DNA of 64,000 nucleotides from RGIG3009 sp045596745. GTDB lineage: Bacteria; Bacillota; Clostridia; Oscillospirales; Acutalibacteraceae. A model generated the notes under the pieces. The model had not been told where the DNA came from. It saw nothing but the letters and a program-made list of their open reading frames with translations, and did no database searches. The translations under genes and the position numbers were made by a program. Where the stretch lies: the NCBI GenBank assembly GCA_045596745.1, contig JAZODA010000045.1, forward strand, positions 15,074 to 79,073, in the 5' to 3' direction. The number at the start of each line of letters is the position of its first letter. The stretch's first letter is position 1. Of this stretch, positions 1 to 7,984 are shown one piece after another.

Positions 1-275
1 AACAAAGACTCCAGCAGCTCGGGGGATTGGATGAGTTGTTCCTTTTGCGAGCGGGAAAGCGATTTTTTAATGCGGTATTCCAGTCGCATGGCGGACGAGC
101 GGTCGCTCGCTTGCCACACGCCCTCGATGCTGACAGGGGGGTGTGCAACCGTGTATTTGGCGCCGCGGGGGCTGCCGCAATGTTCGGAAAACCGCCGTTT
201 CCAGTCGGTGGTAAAGCCGGTATACAGCGTGCCGTCCGCACAGCGCAGAATATAGACGAAGTAGGCCGTATCCAC
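1..275 (-). CDS. GIY-YIG nuclease family protein (3' end beyond window)
   Basis: Reads on the minus strand from a GTG at 273-275, preceded seven bases upstream by the Shine-Dalgarno GAGGGGG, and runs off the left edge. The N-terminus YFVYILRCADGTLYTGFT contains the Y-(V)YIL...LYTGFT signature of the small GIY-YIG (YhbQ/UPF0213) family, followed by GAKYT and an AMRLEYRIKK segment with the conserved Arg and Glu. Members are about 80-100 residues, so only a few C-terminal residues should be missing. They act as structure-specific DNA endonucleases or repair-associated proteins; the substrate of this one is unknown. It is divergent from the pyr operon and has its own promoter. Confidence 0.9.
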   Translation of the reverse strand, partial: MDTAYFVYILRCADGTLYTGFTTDWKRRFSEHCGSPRGAKYTVAHPPVSIEGVWQASDRSSAMRLEYRIKKSLSRSQKEQLIQSPELLESL

Positions 276-303
276 CGAAGCACCCCCTCATTACCTTGAC
301 TCT

Positions 304-333
304 ATTGTACTCGATAACCGACGAAAAAGACAA
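304..333 (-). promoter_or_regulatory. Sigma-A promoter of the GIY-YIG gene
   Basis: On the minus strand, TTGTCT (333-328) and TACAAT (309-304) are separated by 18 bp and lie just upstream of the GTG start at 275. Confidence 0.6.
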
Positions 334-366
334 GAGGGAATTTTACAAAAAAGACAGTTTTGTGCG

Positions 367-395
367 TTGACATACGACGTGCGGTGTGGTATAAT
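367..395 (+). promoter_or_regulatory. Sigma-A promoter of the pyr operon
   Basis: Consensus TTGACA at 367-372 and TATAAT at 390-395 with a 17-bp spacer. It drives the attenuator leader and pyrC onward. Confidence 0.9.
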
Positions 396-407
396 CCTTT
401 AGAAATA

Positions 408-530
408 AATCTTTAAGTGCGATACAGAGAGATCGGCAAGATTGCGGAATAAAATCGGTTGGTGCAGGAGTACTGCGCCGATTTGCTGTGTTATATCCGC
501 CTTGCCGCACTTTCGGCAAGGCGCTTTTTT
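408..530 (+). promoter_or_regulatory. PyrR-type transcription attenuator of the pyr operon
   Basis: The leader folds into mutually exclusive hairpins. A candidate PyrR-binding anti-antiterminator pairs AATCTT (408-413) with AAGATT (438-443) and CGAT (420-423) with ATCG (432-435), exposing the loop CAGAGA (425-430), which fits the CNGNGA loop of Bacillus PyrR sites. CGGCAAG (434-440) can instead pair with CTTGCCG (501-507) as antiterminator. The intrinsic terminator is the 10-bp stem 498-507/514-523 followed by six T. An accessory hairpin pairs AAATCGG (452-458) with CCGATTT (478-484). In known systems UMP-bound PyrR stabilises the first hairpin and termination follows. No pyrR gene is in the window. 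Confidence 0.85.
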
Positions 531-549
531 ACAGGAAGGAGAAACAACC

Positions 550-1761
550 ATGGCAGAACAGCTCAAGGCACGCGTGGTCGGCACTGCGGCATTGCCGTTG
601 CTTCCGCAATGGGTGTCGGAGTGTTTTTCCATTCCGGAATTTTCGCGTTTTAACGATTCTCGATATACTGTTTTTCCCGGCTTTTGCGATGTGCATGTGC
701 ATTTTCGTGAGCCGGGTTTTTGTTATAAAGAGACCATCGCTTCGGGTTCTCGAGCGGCGGCGCACGGCGGTTACACCGCGGTGTGTACCATGCCGAACTT
801 AAACCCCGTACCCGACAGTGCGGAGCATTTGAGAGAGCAACTTGACCGCATCCGCGAAACCGCGACCATCGGTGTGTATCCCTACGGTGCCATCACGGTG
901 GGACAGAGGGGCGAAGCGCTGGCGGCGCTGGAAGAGTTAGCGCCGGACGCGATTGCGTTTTCGGATGATGGACGCGGCGTGCAAAGCGATGAGATGATGC
1001 GTGAAGCCATGAAGCGCGCCAAAGCGCTCGGCAAGATGATTGTCGCTCACTGCGAGGTCAACAGCTTGCTGAACGGCGGCTACATTCACGACGGCGAATA
1101 CGCGGCGGCACACGGTCACCGCGGTATCTGCAGTGAAAGCGAGTGGCGGCAGATTGCCCGCGACCTCGACTTGGTGCGAGAGACGGGATGTGCCTACCAC
1201 GTCTGCCACATCTCCGCCAAGGAAAGCGTGGAGTTAATCCGCAAAGCCAAGGCCGAGGGGCTGGACGTTACCTGCGAAACCGCACCGCATTATCTGGTGA
1301 TGGATGACAGCGATTTGCAGGAAGAGGGGCGGTTCAAGATGAACCCGCCGCTTCGCGCCGCAGCCGACCGGCAGGCGCTGATTGACGGTGTGCTGGACGG
1401 CACAATCGATATGATTGCCACCGACCACGCGCCGCACTCTGCCGAAGAGAAATCCAAAGGACTGGAAAAAAGCGCGTTCGGCATTGTCGGACTGGAAACC
1501 GCGCTGGCGGTGATGTATACGGAGCTGGTAAAGCCGGGCATCCTGTCAGAGGAGAGGTTGGTCGAACTGCTGGCGATTCGTCCGCGAGAGCGGTTCGGCA
1601 TCGGATACGACAACGCGTTTTCCGTGTGGGATATGGAAGCGTCTTACAAGGTGGATCCGCAGGAGTTCTTGTCCTGTGGCAAAGCGACACCGTTTGAAGG
1701 CAAGGAATTGTATGGCCGGTGTGTATTGACCGTAAGAAACGGTCAGCCGGTGTATCGATAA
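550..1761 (+). CDS. pyrC: Dihydroorotase
   Basis: Cyclises carbamoyl-aspartate to dihydroorotate, the third step of UMP synthesis. The start is ATG 550 behind AGGAAGGAG; the reading frame is open further upstream, but that part lies in the attenuator terminator. The protein has 403 residues. The zinc-binding DVHVHFREPG lies near residues 47-56, and ATDHAPHS with the catalytic Asp near residue 292 closes the amidohydrolase TIM barrel. It is the first gene of the operon, 12 bp before carB. The length and HxH-FREPG motif fit class I (Bacillus-like) dihydroorotases rather than the shorter class II form of E. coli. Confidence 0.95.
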   Translation: MAEQLKARVVGTAALPLLPQWVSECFSIPEFSRFNDSRYTVFPGFCDVHVHFREPGFCYKETIASGSRAAAHGGYTAVCTMPNLNPVPDSAEHLREQLDRIRETATIGVYPYGAITVGQRGEALAALEELAPDAIAFSDDGRGVQSDEMMREAMKRAKALGKMIVAHCEVNSLLNGGYIHDGEYAAAHGHRGICSESEWRQIARDLDLVRETGCAYHVCHISAKESVELIRKAKAEGLDVTCETAPHYLVMDDSDLQEEGRFKMNPPLRAAADRQALIDGVLDGTIDMIATDHAPHSAEEKSKGLEKSAFGIVGLETALAVMYTELVKPGILSEERLVELLAIRPRERFGIGYDNAFSVWDMEASYKVDPQEFLSCGKATPFEGKELYGRCVLTVRNGQPVYR

Positions 1762-1773
1762 GGAGGAAGCATT

Positions 1774-4700
1774 ATGGCAAAACGTACAGACATTCACAAG
1801 ATTCTTATCATCGGCTCCGGCCCGATCGTTATCGGTCAGGCGGCGGAGTTTGACTACGCCGGCACGCAGGCCTGCCTCGCCCTGAGAGAAGAGGGTTACG
1901 AGGTGGTGCTGTGCAACTCCAACCCTGCCACCATTATGACGGATACCACCGTGGCGGACAAGGTGTATATGGAGCCGCTGACGCTGGAGTATATCGCCAA
2001 GATTCTGCGCTATGAGCGTCCGGACGCCATCGTTCCCGGCATCGGCGGTCAGACGGGTCTGAACCTTGCCATGCAGCTGGAGAAGAAGGGCATTCTGAAA
2101 GAGTGCGGTGTCGAACTGCTCGGCACCAGCAGCGAGAGTATCGAGCGCGCGGAGGACCGCGAGCTGTTCAAGGAGCTGTGCCAGTCGATCGGTGAGCCGA
2201 CCATCCCCTCCGAAATTACCTACAGCATCGAAGAAGCCGAAGCCGCGGCAGAGCGCATCGGCTATCCCGTCGTGCTGCGTCCCGCGTTTACGCTGGGCGG
2301 CACCGGCGGCGGTTTTGCTTACAATCGCGAGGAGCTGCGCGAAGTCGGTCTGAATGCGTTTAAGCTGTCGCCCGTGCATCAGGTGCTCATCGAAAAGAGC
2401 GTCAAGGGCTACAAGGAAATCGAATTCGAGGTTATGCGTGACTCCAATGACCACGCTATCACCATCTGCGGTATGGAAAACATCGACCCTGTCGGTGTGC
2501 ATACCGGTGACTCTCTCGTGGTGGCGCCGATTATGACGCTCAACGACCACGACCTGAAGATGCTCAACGACAGCGCTATCAAAATCATCCGTGAGCTGAA
2601 AATCGAGGGTGGTTGCAACGTGCAGTTTGCTCTGCATCCCGAAACCAGCGAATACTATCTCATCGAAGTCAACCCGCGCGTGTCGCGTTCCTCGGCTCTG
2701 GCATCCAAGGCGAGCGGTTATCCCATCGCCCGCGTGACCGCCAAGATTGCTGTGGGTATGGCGCTGGAGGATATTGCTATCGCCAACACCACCGCCGCAT
2801 TCGAGCCGCGTCTGGACTACGTTGTGGCGAAGCTGCCGCGTTTCCCGTTCGATAAGTTTGCCACCGCTCCCAACACGCTGGGCACGCAGATGAAGGCGAC
2901 CGGCGAAGTGATGGGTATCGGTTCCAATCTGGAAGAGTGCTTGCTCAAGTCGGTGCGTTCGCTGGAAATCGGCGCGTGCCACTTCCACCTGCCCAAGTTT
3001 GATTGCTTCGGCGATCAGGAGCTGCGCGATTATCTGCTGGAGTTCCACGATGACAACATCTTTGCCGTCACCGAACTGGTGCGCCGCAAGGAGAGCCTGG
3101 AGAGCCTGCACGAGCTGACCAAGATTACCCCCTTCTTCCTTGAGTCCATCAAGAAGATTGTGGATATGGAAATCGAGCTGTGCGCCAACCCCGGCGACGT
3201 GGAGGTGCTGCGCCGCGCCAAGCAGATGGGCTTCGGCGACAAGTTCATCGCAACGCTGTGGCGTATGAGCGAAATCGAGGTTTACGAGTTCCGCCGTCAG
3301 CACAAGCTGTTCCCGGTGTATCGTATGGTGGACACCTGCCACACGAACGCGTATATCCCGTACTTCTACTCGTCCTACAGCGGCGAGAACGCCTCCAAGC
3401 TCACCGACCGCAAAAAGATTGTGGTGCTGGGTGCAGGCCCGATTCGTATCGGTCAGGGCGTGGAATTCGACTATTCCACCGTGCATGCCGTAACCACCAT
3501 CAAGAAAGCGGGCTATGAGGCGATTATCATCAACAACAACCCCGAAACGGTGTCCACCGACTACACGACGGCGGACAAGCTGTACTTCGAGCCGCTGACT
3601 CCCGAAGATGTGATGAACATCGTGGAGTTTGAGCAGCCCGAGGGCGTTATCGCTTCGCTGGGCGGCCAGACGGCCATCAACCTTGCGGAGCCGCTGATGA
3701 AGCGCGGTGTGCGCATCATCGGTACCGATTGCGAAGCCATCGATCGTGCGGAAAACCGCGATCGTTTCGAGAAGATTTTGGAAGAGCTGGATATTCCCCA
3801 GCCGAAGGGTCGTGCCGTTACCCGCATTGAGGACGGCATCGCCGCCGCGGCGGAGATTGGCTATCCTGTGCTGGTGCGTCCCAGCTTCGTTCTGGGCGGT
3901 CGTGCCATGCAGATTGTTGCCAACGAAGAGCAGCTGCGCCAGTACCTCAAGACCGCCGTGGAAATCGACGAGGACAAGCCGGTTCTGGTTGACAAATACA
4001 TCCAGGGCAAGGAAGTGGAAATCGACGCTATCTGCGACGGCCGCAACGTGTTTGTGCCGGGTATTATGGAACTGGTCGAGCGCACCGGCATTCACAGCGG
4101 TGACTCCATCAGCGTCTATCCCGCGTTCAGCATTTCCGACCGCGTGAAGGGCATTCTGCTGCAGTATGCCAAGAAGCTGGGCCTGGGCATCGGCATTGTC
4201 GGTTTGTACAACATCCAGTTCATCGTGGACGAGAAGGAAGATGTCTATATCATTGAGGTTAACCCGCGTTCGTCCCGTACGGTGCCGTTCTTGTCCAAGG
4301 CGACCGGCTACAGCCTGGCGGATATCGCCACCGAAGTGATTTTGGGCAAGAGCCTGAAAGAGCTGGGTATTTTCGATATCTATCCCGAAGAGAAGGATCG
4401 CTGGTATGTCAAGGTGCCGGTGTTCTCGTTCAGCAAGATTCGCGGTCTGGACGCGTATCTCTCGCCCGAAATGAAGTCTACCGGTGAAGCCATTGGTTAC
4501 GACGACAAACTCAACCGCGCACTGTACAAGGCGCTGCAGGCTTCGGGTATGCATCTGCAGAATTACGGCACGGTGTTTGCTACCATCGCCGACAAGGACA
4601 AGGAAGAAGCGCTGCCGCTGATTCGCCGCTTCTACAACCTCGGCTTCAACATTCAGGCGACCGAGGGCACGGCGAACTTCCTCAAGCAGAACGGCATCCG

Positions 4701-4947
4701 CACGCACGTGCTGCGCAAGATTGGCGAAAGCAGCGATGAAATCCCCGAGGCACTGCGCCAGGGCCACATCGCCTATGTCATCAACACCCGCGACATCGGT
4801 TCGGCAGGTCAGGCGAGCGACGGCTATCAGATTCGTCGTCACGCGACCGACAACAACGTCACCATCTTTACGGCACTGGATACCGTCAAGGTGCTGCTGG
4901 ACGTTCTGGAAGAGACTACGCTGACCATCTCGACAATTGACGCATAA
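1774..4947 (+). CDS. carB: Carbamoyl-phosphate synthase, large subunit
   Basis: Makes carbamoyl phosphate from bicarbonate, two ATP and ammonia delivered by the small subunit. The 1057 residues are normal for CarB. The two homologous synthetase halves are visible: each opens with a GxGPIxIGQ...EFDY signature (near residues 13 and 551), and each holds an ATP-grasp fold; the C-terminal MGS-like allosteric domain (about 930-1057) follows. A Shine-Dalgarno AGGAGG precedes ATG 1774. The glutamine amidotransferase partner CarA, which usually sits immediately upstream, is absent here: the previous gene is pyrC and the next is pyrK, so carA must be elsewhere in the genome. Confidence 0.97.
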   Translation: MAKRTDIHKILIIGSGPIVIGQAAEFDYAGTQACLALREEGYEVVLCNSNPATIMTDTTVADKVYMEPLTLEYIAKILRYERPDAIVPGIGGQTGLNLAMQLEKKGILKECGVELLGTSSESIERAEDRELFKELCQSIGEPTIPSEITYSIEEAEAAAERIGYPVVLRPAFTLGGTGGGFAYNREELREVGLNAFKLSPVHQVLIEKSVKGYKEIEFEVMRDSNDHAITICGMENIDPVGVHTGDSLVVAPIMTLNDHDLKMLNDSAIKIIRELKIEGGCNVQFALHPETSEYYLIEVNPRVSRSSALASKASGYPIARVTAKIAVGMALEDIAIANTTAAFEPRLDYVVAKLPRFPFDKFATAPNTLGTQMKATGEVMGIGSNLEECLLKSVRSLEIGACHFHLPKFDCFGDQELRDYLLEFHDDNIFAVTELVRRKESLESLHELTKITPFFLESIKKIVDMEIELCANPGDVEVLRRAKQMGFGDKFIATLWRMSEIEVYEFRRQHKLFPVYRMVDTCHTNAYIPYFYSSYSGENASKLTDRKKIVVLGAGPIRIGQGVEFDYSTVHAVTTIKKAGYEAIIINNNPETVSTDYTTADKLYFEPLTPEDVMNIVEFEQPEGVIASLGGQTAINLAEPLMKRGVRIIGTDCEAIDRAENRDRFEKILEELDIPQPKGRAVTRIEDGIAAAAEIGYPVLVRPSFVLGGRAMQIVANEEQLRQYLKTAVEIDEDKPVLVDKYIQGKEVEIDAICDGRNVFVPGIMELVERTGIHSGDSISVYPAFSISDRVKGILLQYAKKLGLGIGIVGLYNIQFIVDEKEDVYIIEVNPRSSRTVPFLSKATGYSLADIATEVILGKSLKELGIFDIYPEEKDRWYVKVPVFSFSKIRGLDAYLSPEMKSTGEAIGYDDKLNRALYKALQASGMHLQNYGTVFATIADKDKEEALPLIRRFYNLGFNIQATEGTANFLKQNGIRTHVLRKIGESSDEIPEALRQGHIAYVINTRDIGSAGQASDGYQIRRHATDNNVTIFTALDTVKVLLDVLEETTLTISTIDA

Positions 4948-4958
4948 GGAGACAGAGT

Positions 4959-5693
4959 ATGAAACAGGGTATATTTACCATTGTGGAGCACACGCAGCTC
5001 ACCGAAACGGTGTGGCGTATGCGTCTGCAGGGCGATACCTCCGAGATTCTGGCACCCGGTCAGTTTGTCAACATTCGTCTGGAGGGGCTGTTTTTGCGCC
5101 GCCCCATTTCGGTGTGTGACTGCGAGGGTGATGTGCTGACCATCGTGTACAAGGTGGTGGGTAAGGGCACTCGCCAGATGAGCGGTATGACTGTCGGCGA
5201 GACGCTCGACGTGCTGACCGGTCTGGGTAACGGCTACAACACCGACGTGGCAGGGGAGCATCCGCTGCTGCTCGGTGGCGGTGTCGGTGTGCCGCCGCTG
5301 TATATGCTGGCGAAGCAGCTCATTGCCGAGGGTCGGCAGGTTTCGGTGGTGCTGGGTTTCAACACCAAAGCCGAAGTGTTTTATGAAGAAGAGTTCCGCG
5401 CACTGGGCGCGGAGGTCACTGTGGCAACGGCGGACGGTTCGTATGGCGTGAAGGGCTTTGTGACGGATGCGATGGCTCCCGGCTATAGCTACTTCTACAC
5501 CTGCGGCCCCGAGCCGATGCTCAAAGCGGTATATGCCAAAACCGAAACGAGCGGTCAGTTCAGCTTTGAGGAGCGGATGGGCTGTGGTTTCGGCGCGTGT
5601 ATGGGTTGCTCCTGCAAGACCATTACCGGCAACAAACGCATTTGTAAGGAAGGCCCTGTGCTGCGAAAGGAGGATATCCTGTGGGAGACTTGA
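4959..5693 (+). CDS. pyrK: Dihydroorotate dehydrogenase B, electron-transfer subunit
   Basis: This 244-residue FAD and [2Fe-2S] protein passes electrons from the PyrD FMN to NAD+ in class 1B dihydroorotate dehydrogenase. A ferredoxin-reductase-like barrel comes first (RRPISVCDCEG, FAD region), then an NAD-binding segment (LLGGGVGVPPLYMLA). The iron-sulfur ligands near the C-terminus are C209, C214, C217 and C229 (spacing C-x4-C-x2-C-x11-C), as in Lactococcus PyrK. The last 13 bases overlap pyrD, which suggests translational coupling of the two subunits. Confidence 0.95.
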   Translation: MKQGIFTIVEHTQLTETVWRMRLQGDTSEILAPGQFVNIRLEGLFLRRPISVCDCEGDVLTIVYKVVGKGTRQMSGMTVGETLDVLTGLGNGYNTDVAGEHPLLLGGGVGVPPLYMLAKQLIAEGRQVSVVLGFNTKAEVFYEEEFRALGAEVTVATADGSYGVKGFVTDAMAPGYSYFYTCGPEPMLKAVYAKTETSGQFSFEERMGCGFGACMGCSCKTITGNKRICKEGPVLRKEDILWET

Positions 5694-6592
5694 GTACAAC
5701 TCTGTGCGGTATCCGTCTGGATAACCCCGTGATTCCTGCCAGCGGTACGTTCGGCTACGGCTACGAATTTGCGGCGCTGTATGATATCAATATGCTGGGC
5801 ACGTTCTCGTTCAAGGGAACGACGCTGGAGCCGCGTTTCGGCAACCCGACGCCCCGCATCGCGGAGTGCACCGCCGGTATGATTAACGCGGTGGGTCTGC
5901 AGAACCCCGGTGTGCAGAAAGTCATCAGCGAAGAGTTGCCGAAGCTGGCGACCTGCTTCGACAAGCCGGTTATGGCGAATATCAGCGGTTTTTCCATCGC
6001 CGAGTATATCGAGACGTGCTACCTTCTGGACCAGTGTCCGCAGGTGGGCTGGCTGGAAGTTAACGTCAGCTGCCCCAACGTCCACGGCGGCGGTATGAGC
6101 TTCGGCACTTCGCCGGAAGCGGCTGCCGAAGTGACGGCGGCGGTGAAGCGCGCCACTAAAAAACCGGTTATCATCAAGCTGTCGCCCAACGTGACCGACA
6201 TCGTGTCGATTGCCAAGGCGTGCGAGGCGGCAGGTGCCGACGGTATCAGCCTGATTAACACGCTGCTCGGCATGCGCATTGACCTGCGCACTCGTCGCCC
6301 CGTGATTGCCAACAAGATGGGCGGCTTTTCCGGCAGTGCCATCTTCCCGGTGGCGGTGCGGATGGTGTATCAGGTCGCGAACGCCGTGAACATTCCCGTG
6401 GTGGGTATGGGCGGTGTCAGCAGTGCCGAGGATGTCATCGAAATGATGATGGCAGGCGCTTGCGCCGTGCAGGTCGGTGCCGCCAATCTGGTGGATCCGT
6501 TTGCCTGCAAGCGTATCATCGAAGAATTGCCGGCGGTGATGGAGCGGTATCGCATCGACCGTCTGGACGACATTATAGGAGGGGCTAAATAA
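5681..6592 (+). CDS. pyrD: Dihydroorotate dehydrogenase B, catalytic subunit
   Basis: Oxidises dihydroorotate to orotate on FMN. The GTG start at 5681 lies inside the end of pyrK behind GAAAGGAGG; 303 residues. The N-terminus LDNPVIPASGTFGYG and the segment LEVNVSCPNVHGGG, with the catalytic Cys of class 1B/1A enzymes, are clear; GMGGVSSAEDVIEMM is the C-terminal FMN-phosphate region. The adjacent pyrK identifies it as the NAD-dependent class 1B type. The stop overlaps the pyrF start as TAATG. Confidence 0.95.
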   Translation: MGDLSTTLCGIRLDNPVIPASGTFGYGYEFAALYDINMLGTFSFKGTTLEPRFGNPTPRIAECTAGMINAVGLQNPGVQKVISEELPKLATCFDKPVMANISGFSIAEYIETCYLLDQCPQVGWLEVNVSCPNVHGGGMSFGTSPEAAAEVTAAVKRATKKPVIIKLSPNVTDIVSIAKACEAAGADGISLINTLLGMRIDLRTRRPVIANKMGGFSGSAIFPVAVRMVYQVANAVNIPVVGMGGVSSAEDVIEMMMAGACAVQVGAANLVDPFACKRIIEELPAVMERYRIDRLDDIIGGAK

Positions 6593-7290
6593 TGGGCAAG
6601 GACGTTATTATCGCTTGCGATTTTGCAAGCGCCGAGCAGGTTTTCAGTTTTCTGGACAAGTTCACCGGCAGAAAGCCGTTTGTCAAAATCGGTATGGAGC
6701 TGTTCTATGCCGAAGGTCCGCAGATTGTCCGCGAGATTAAAAAGCGCGGTCACAAAATCTTTTTGGATTTGAAGCTGCACGACATCCCGAACACCGTCAA
6801 GAAGTCGATGGCGGTGCTGTCGGGCCTGGATGTGGATATGACCAACCTGCATGCCGCCGGCACGATTAGTATGATGGAAGCGGCGCTGGAGGGCCTGACC
6901 CGTCCGGACGGCACGCGTCCGTTGCTGATTGCGGTGACGCAGCTGACCTCCACCGACCAGGAGCGTATGGAAAACGATTTGTGGATTCGCGAGCCGATTG
7001 ACAAGGTGGTTATGCACTATGCCGCCAACGCGAAAAAAGCGGGTCTCGACGGCGTGGTTTGCTCGCCGCTGGAGGCAGGCAAGGTGCACGAAACCTGCGG
7101 TGCAGGCTTTATGACGGTGACCCCCGGCGTGCGTTTTGCCGACGGCGAAGTGGGCGACCAGAAGCGCGTGATGACCCCAGCTCAGGCGAAAGAAATCGGC
7201 TCCGACTACATCGTGGTGGGTCGTCCCATCACGGCGGCAGAGGATCCGGTTGCGGCATACGAGCGTTGCGTGCGCGAATTTGTGGATTGA
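6592..7290 (+). CDS. pyrF: Orotidine-5'-phosphate decarboxylase
   Basis: Final step of UMP synthesis, decarboxylating OMP. The protein has 232 residues and a TIM barrel. The catalytic DxKxxD tetrad segment is visible as DLKLHDIPNT, and VTPGVRFADGEVGDQKRV is the phosphate-binding loop of the Bacillus-type (PyrF type 1) family. ATG 6592 overlaps the pyrD stop and an AGGAGGGG site sits in the end of pyrD, so the two are translationally coupled. Confidence 0.96.
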   Translation: MGKDVIIACDFASAEQVFSFLDKFTGRKPFVKIGMELFYAEGPQIVREIKKRGHKIFLDLKLHDIPNTVKKSMAVLSGLDVDMTNLHAAGTISMMEAALEGLTRPDGTRPLLIAVTQLTSTDQERMENDLWIREPIDKVVMHYAANAKKAGLDGVVCSPLEAGKVHETCGAGFMTVTPGVRFADGEVGDQKRVMTPAQAKEIGSDYIVVGRPITAAEDPVAAYERCVREFVD

Positions 7291-7306
7291 TAAAGGAGAA
7301 ACGGAT

Positions 7307-7963
7307 ATGGAAAGCTACAAAAGAGAGTTTATTCAGTTCCTGGAAGGCGCCGGCGTGCTGAAATTCGGCGATTTTACGGCGAAGAGCGGCAGAAAGATTC
7401 CGTACTTCATCAACGCAGGTGACATCAAGACCGGCGACCAGATTTCCAAGCTGGGCGAGTTCTACGCCAAAGCGTATTTTGAGAAAATCGGCAAGAAGCA
7501 GACGGTGCTGTACGGCCCGGCTTACAAGGGCATTCCGATTGCCGTGTCGGTAGCTGTGGCGCTGTCCAAAGAGGGCCTCGACGTGCCGTTCTTCTTCAAC
7601 CGCAAGGAAGAAAAGGACCACGGCGAGGGTGGTGTGTTTGTCGGCTACAAGCCGCAGGCGGGCCAGGAAGTGGTCATCGTGGAAGACGTTATTACCGCCG
7701 GTACCGCGATTCGCGAGAGCATGGCGATTCTTTCGCCGCTCGAGGGCGTCAAGGTTGCGGCTGTGTTCGTGATGGTTGACCGCAAAGAGAAGGGCAAGAC
7801 CGACAAATCGGCGATGGCCGAAGTCGGCGAGGAATACGGTTTCCCGGTATACTCGGTGGTGGACGTGTATGACATCATCGAATATCTGGAGGAAGACGAA
7901 AGCAATCGCGAGAACGTGGAGCGCATCAAGGCTTACCTGGCGATCAACGGCGCGAAGGAATAA
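7307..7963 (+). CDS. pyrE: Orotate phosphoribosyltransferase
   Basis: Joins orotate and PRPP to give OMP. The start is ATG 7307 behind AAAGGAG (218 residues); an upstream in-frame alternative lies inside pyrF and has no ribosome site. VLYGPAYKGIPIAV, the flexible catalytic loop RKEEKDHGEGG and the PRPP motif VVIVEDVITAGTA are all present. It lies 16 bp after pyrF and 21 bp before pyrB. The length matches the E. coli-type enzyme (about 213). Confidence 0.96.
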   Translation: MESYKREFIQFLEGAGVLKFGDFTAKSGRKIPYFINAGDIKTGDQISKLGEFYAKAYFEKIGKKQTVLYGPAYKGIPIAVSVAVALSKEGLDVPFFFNRKEEKDHGEGGVFVGYKPQAGQEVVIVEDVITAGTAIRESMAILSPLEGVKVAAVFVMVDRKEKGKTDKSAMAEVGEEYGFPVYSVVDVYDIIEYLEEDESNRENVERIKAYLAINGAKE

Positions 7964-7984
7964 ACAAGGAAAGGCGGCTGCCCT

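Noticed and set aside
442..549. In-frame N-terminal extension of pyrC
   Set aside because: It crosses the attenuator terminator and has no ribosome site; ATG 550 has a strong one.
1546..4842. 1098-codon open frame on the minus strand opposite carB
   Set aside because: It is a shadow of carB codon usage (few TTA, CTA and TCA codons in the sense frame), has no family motifs and no ribosome site.
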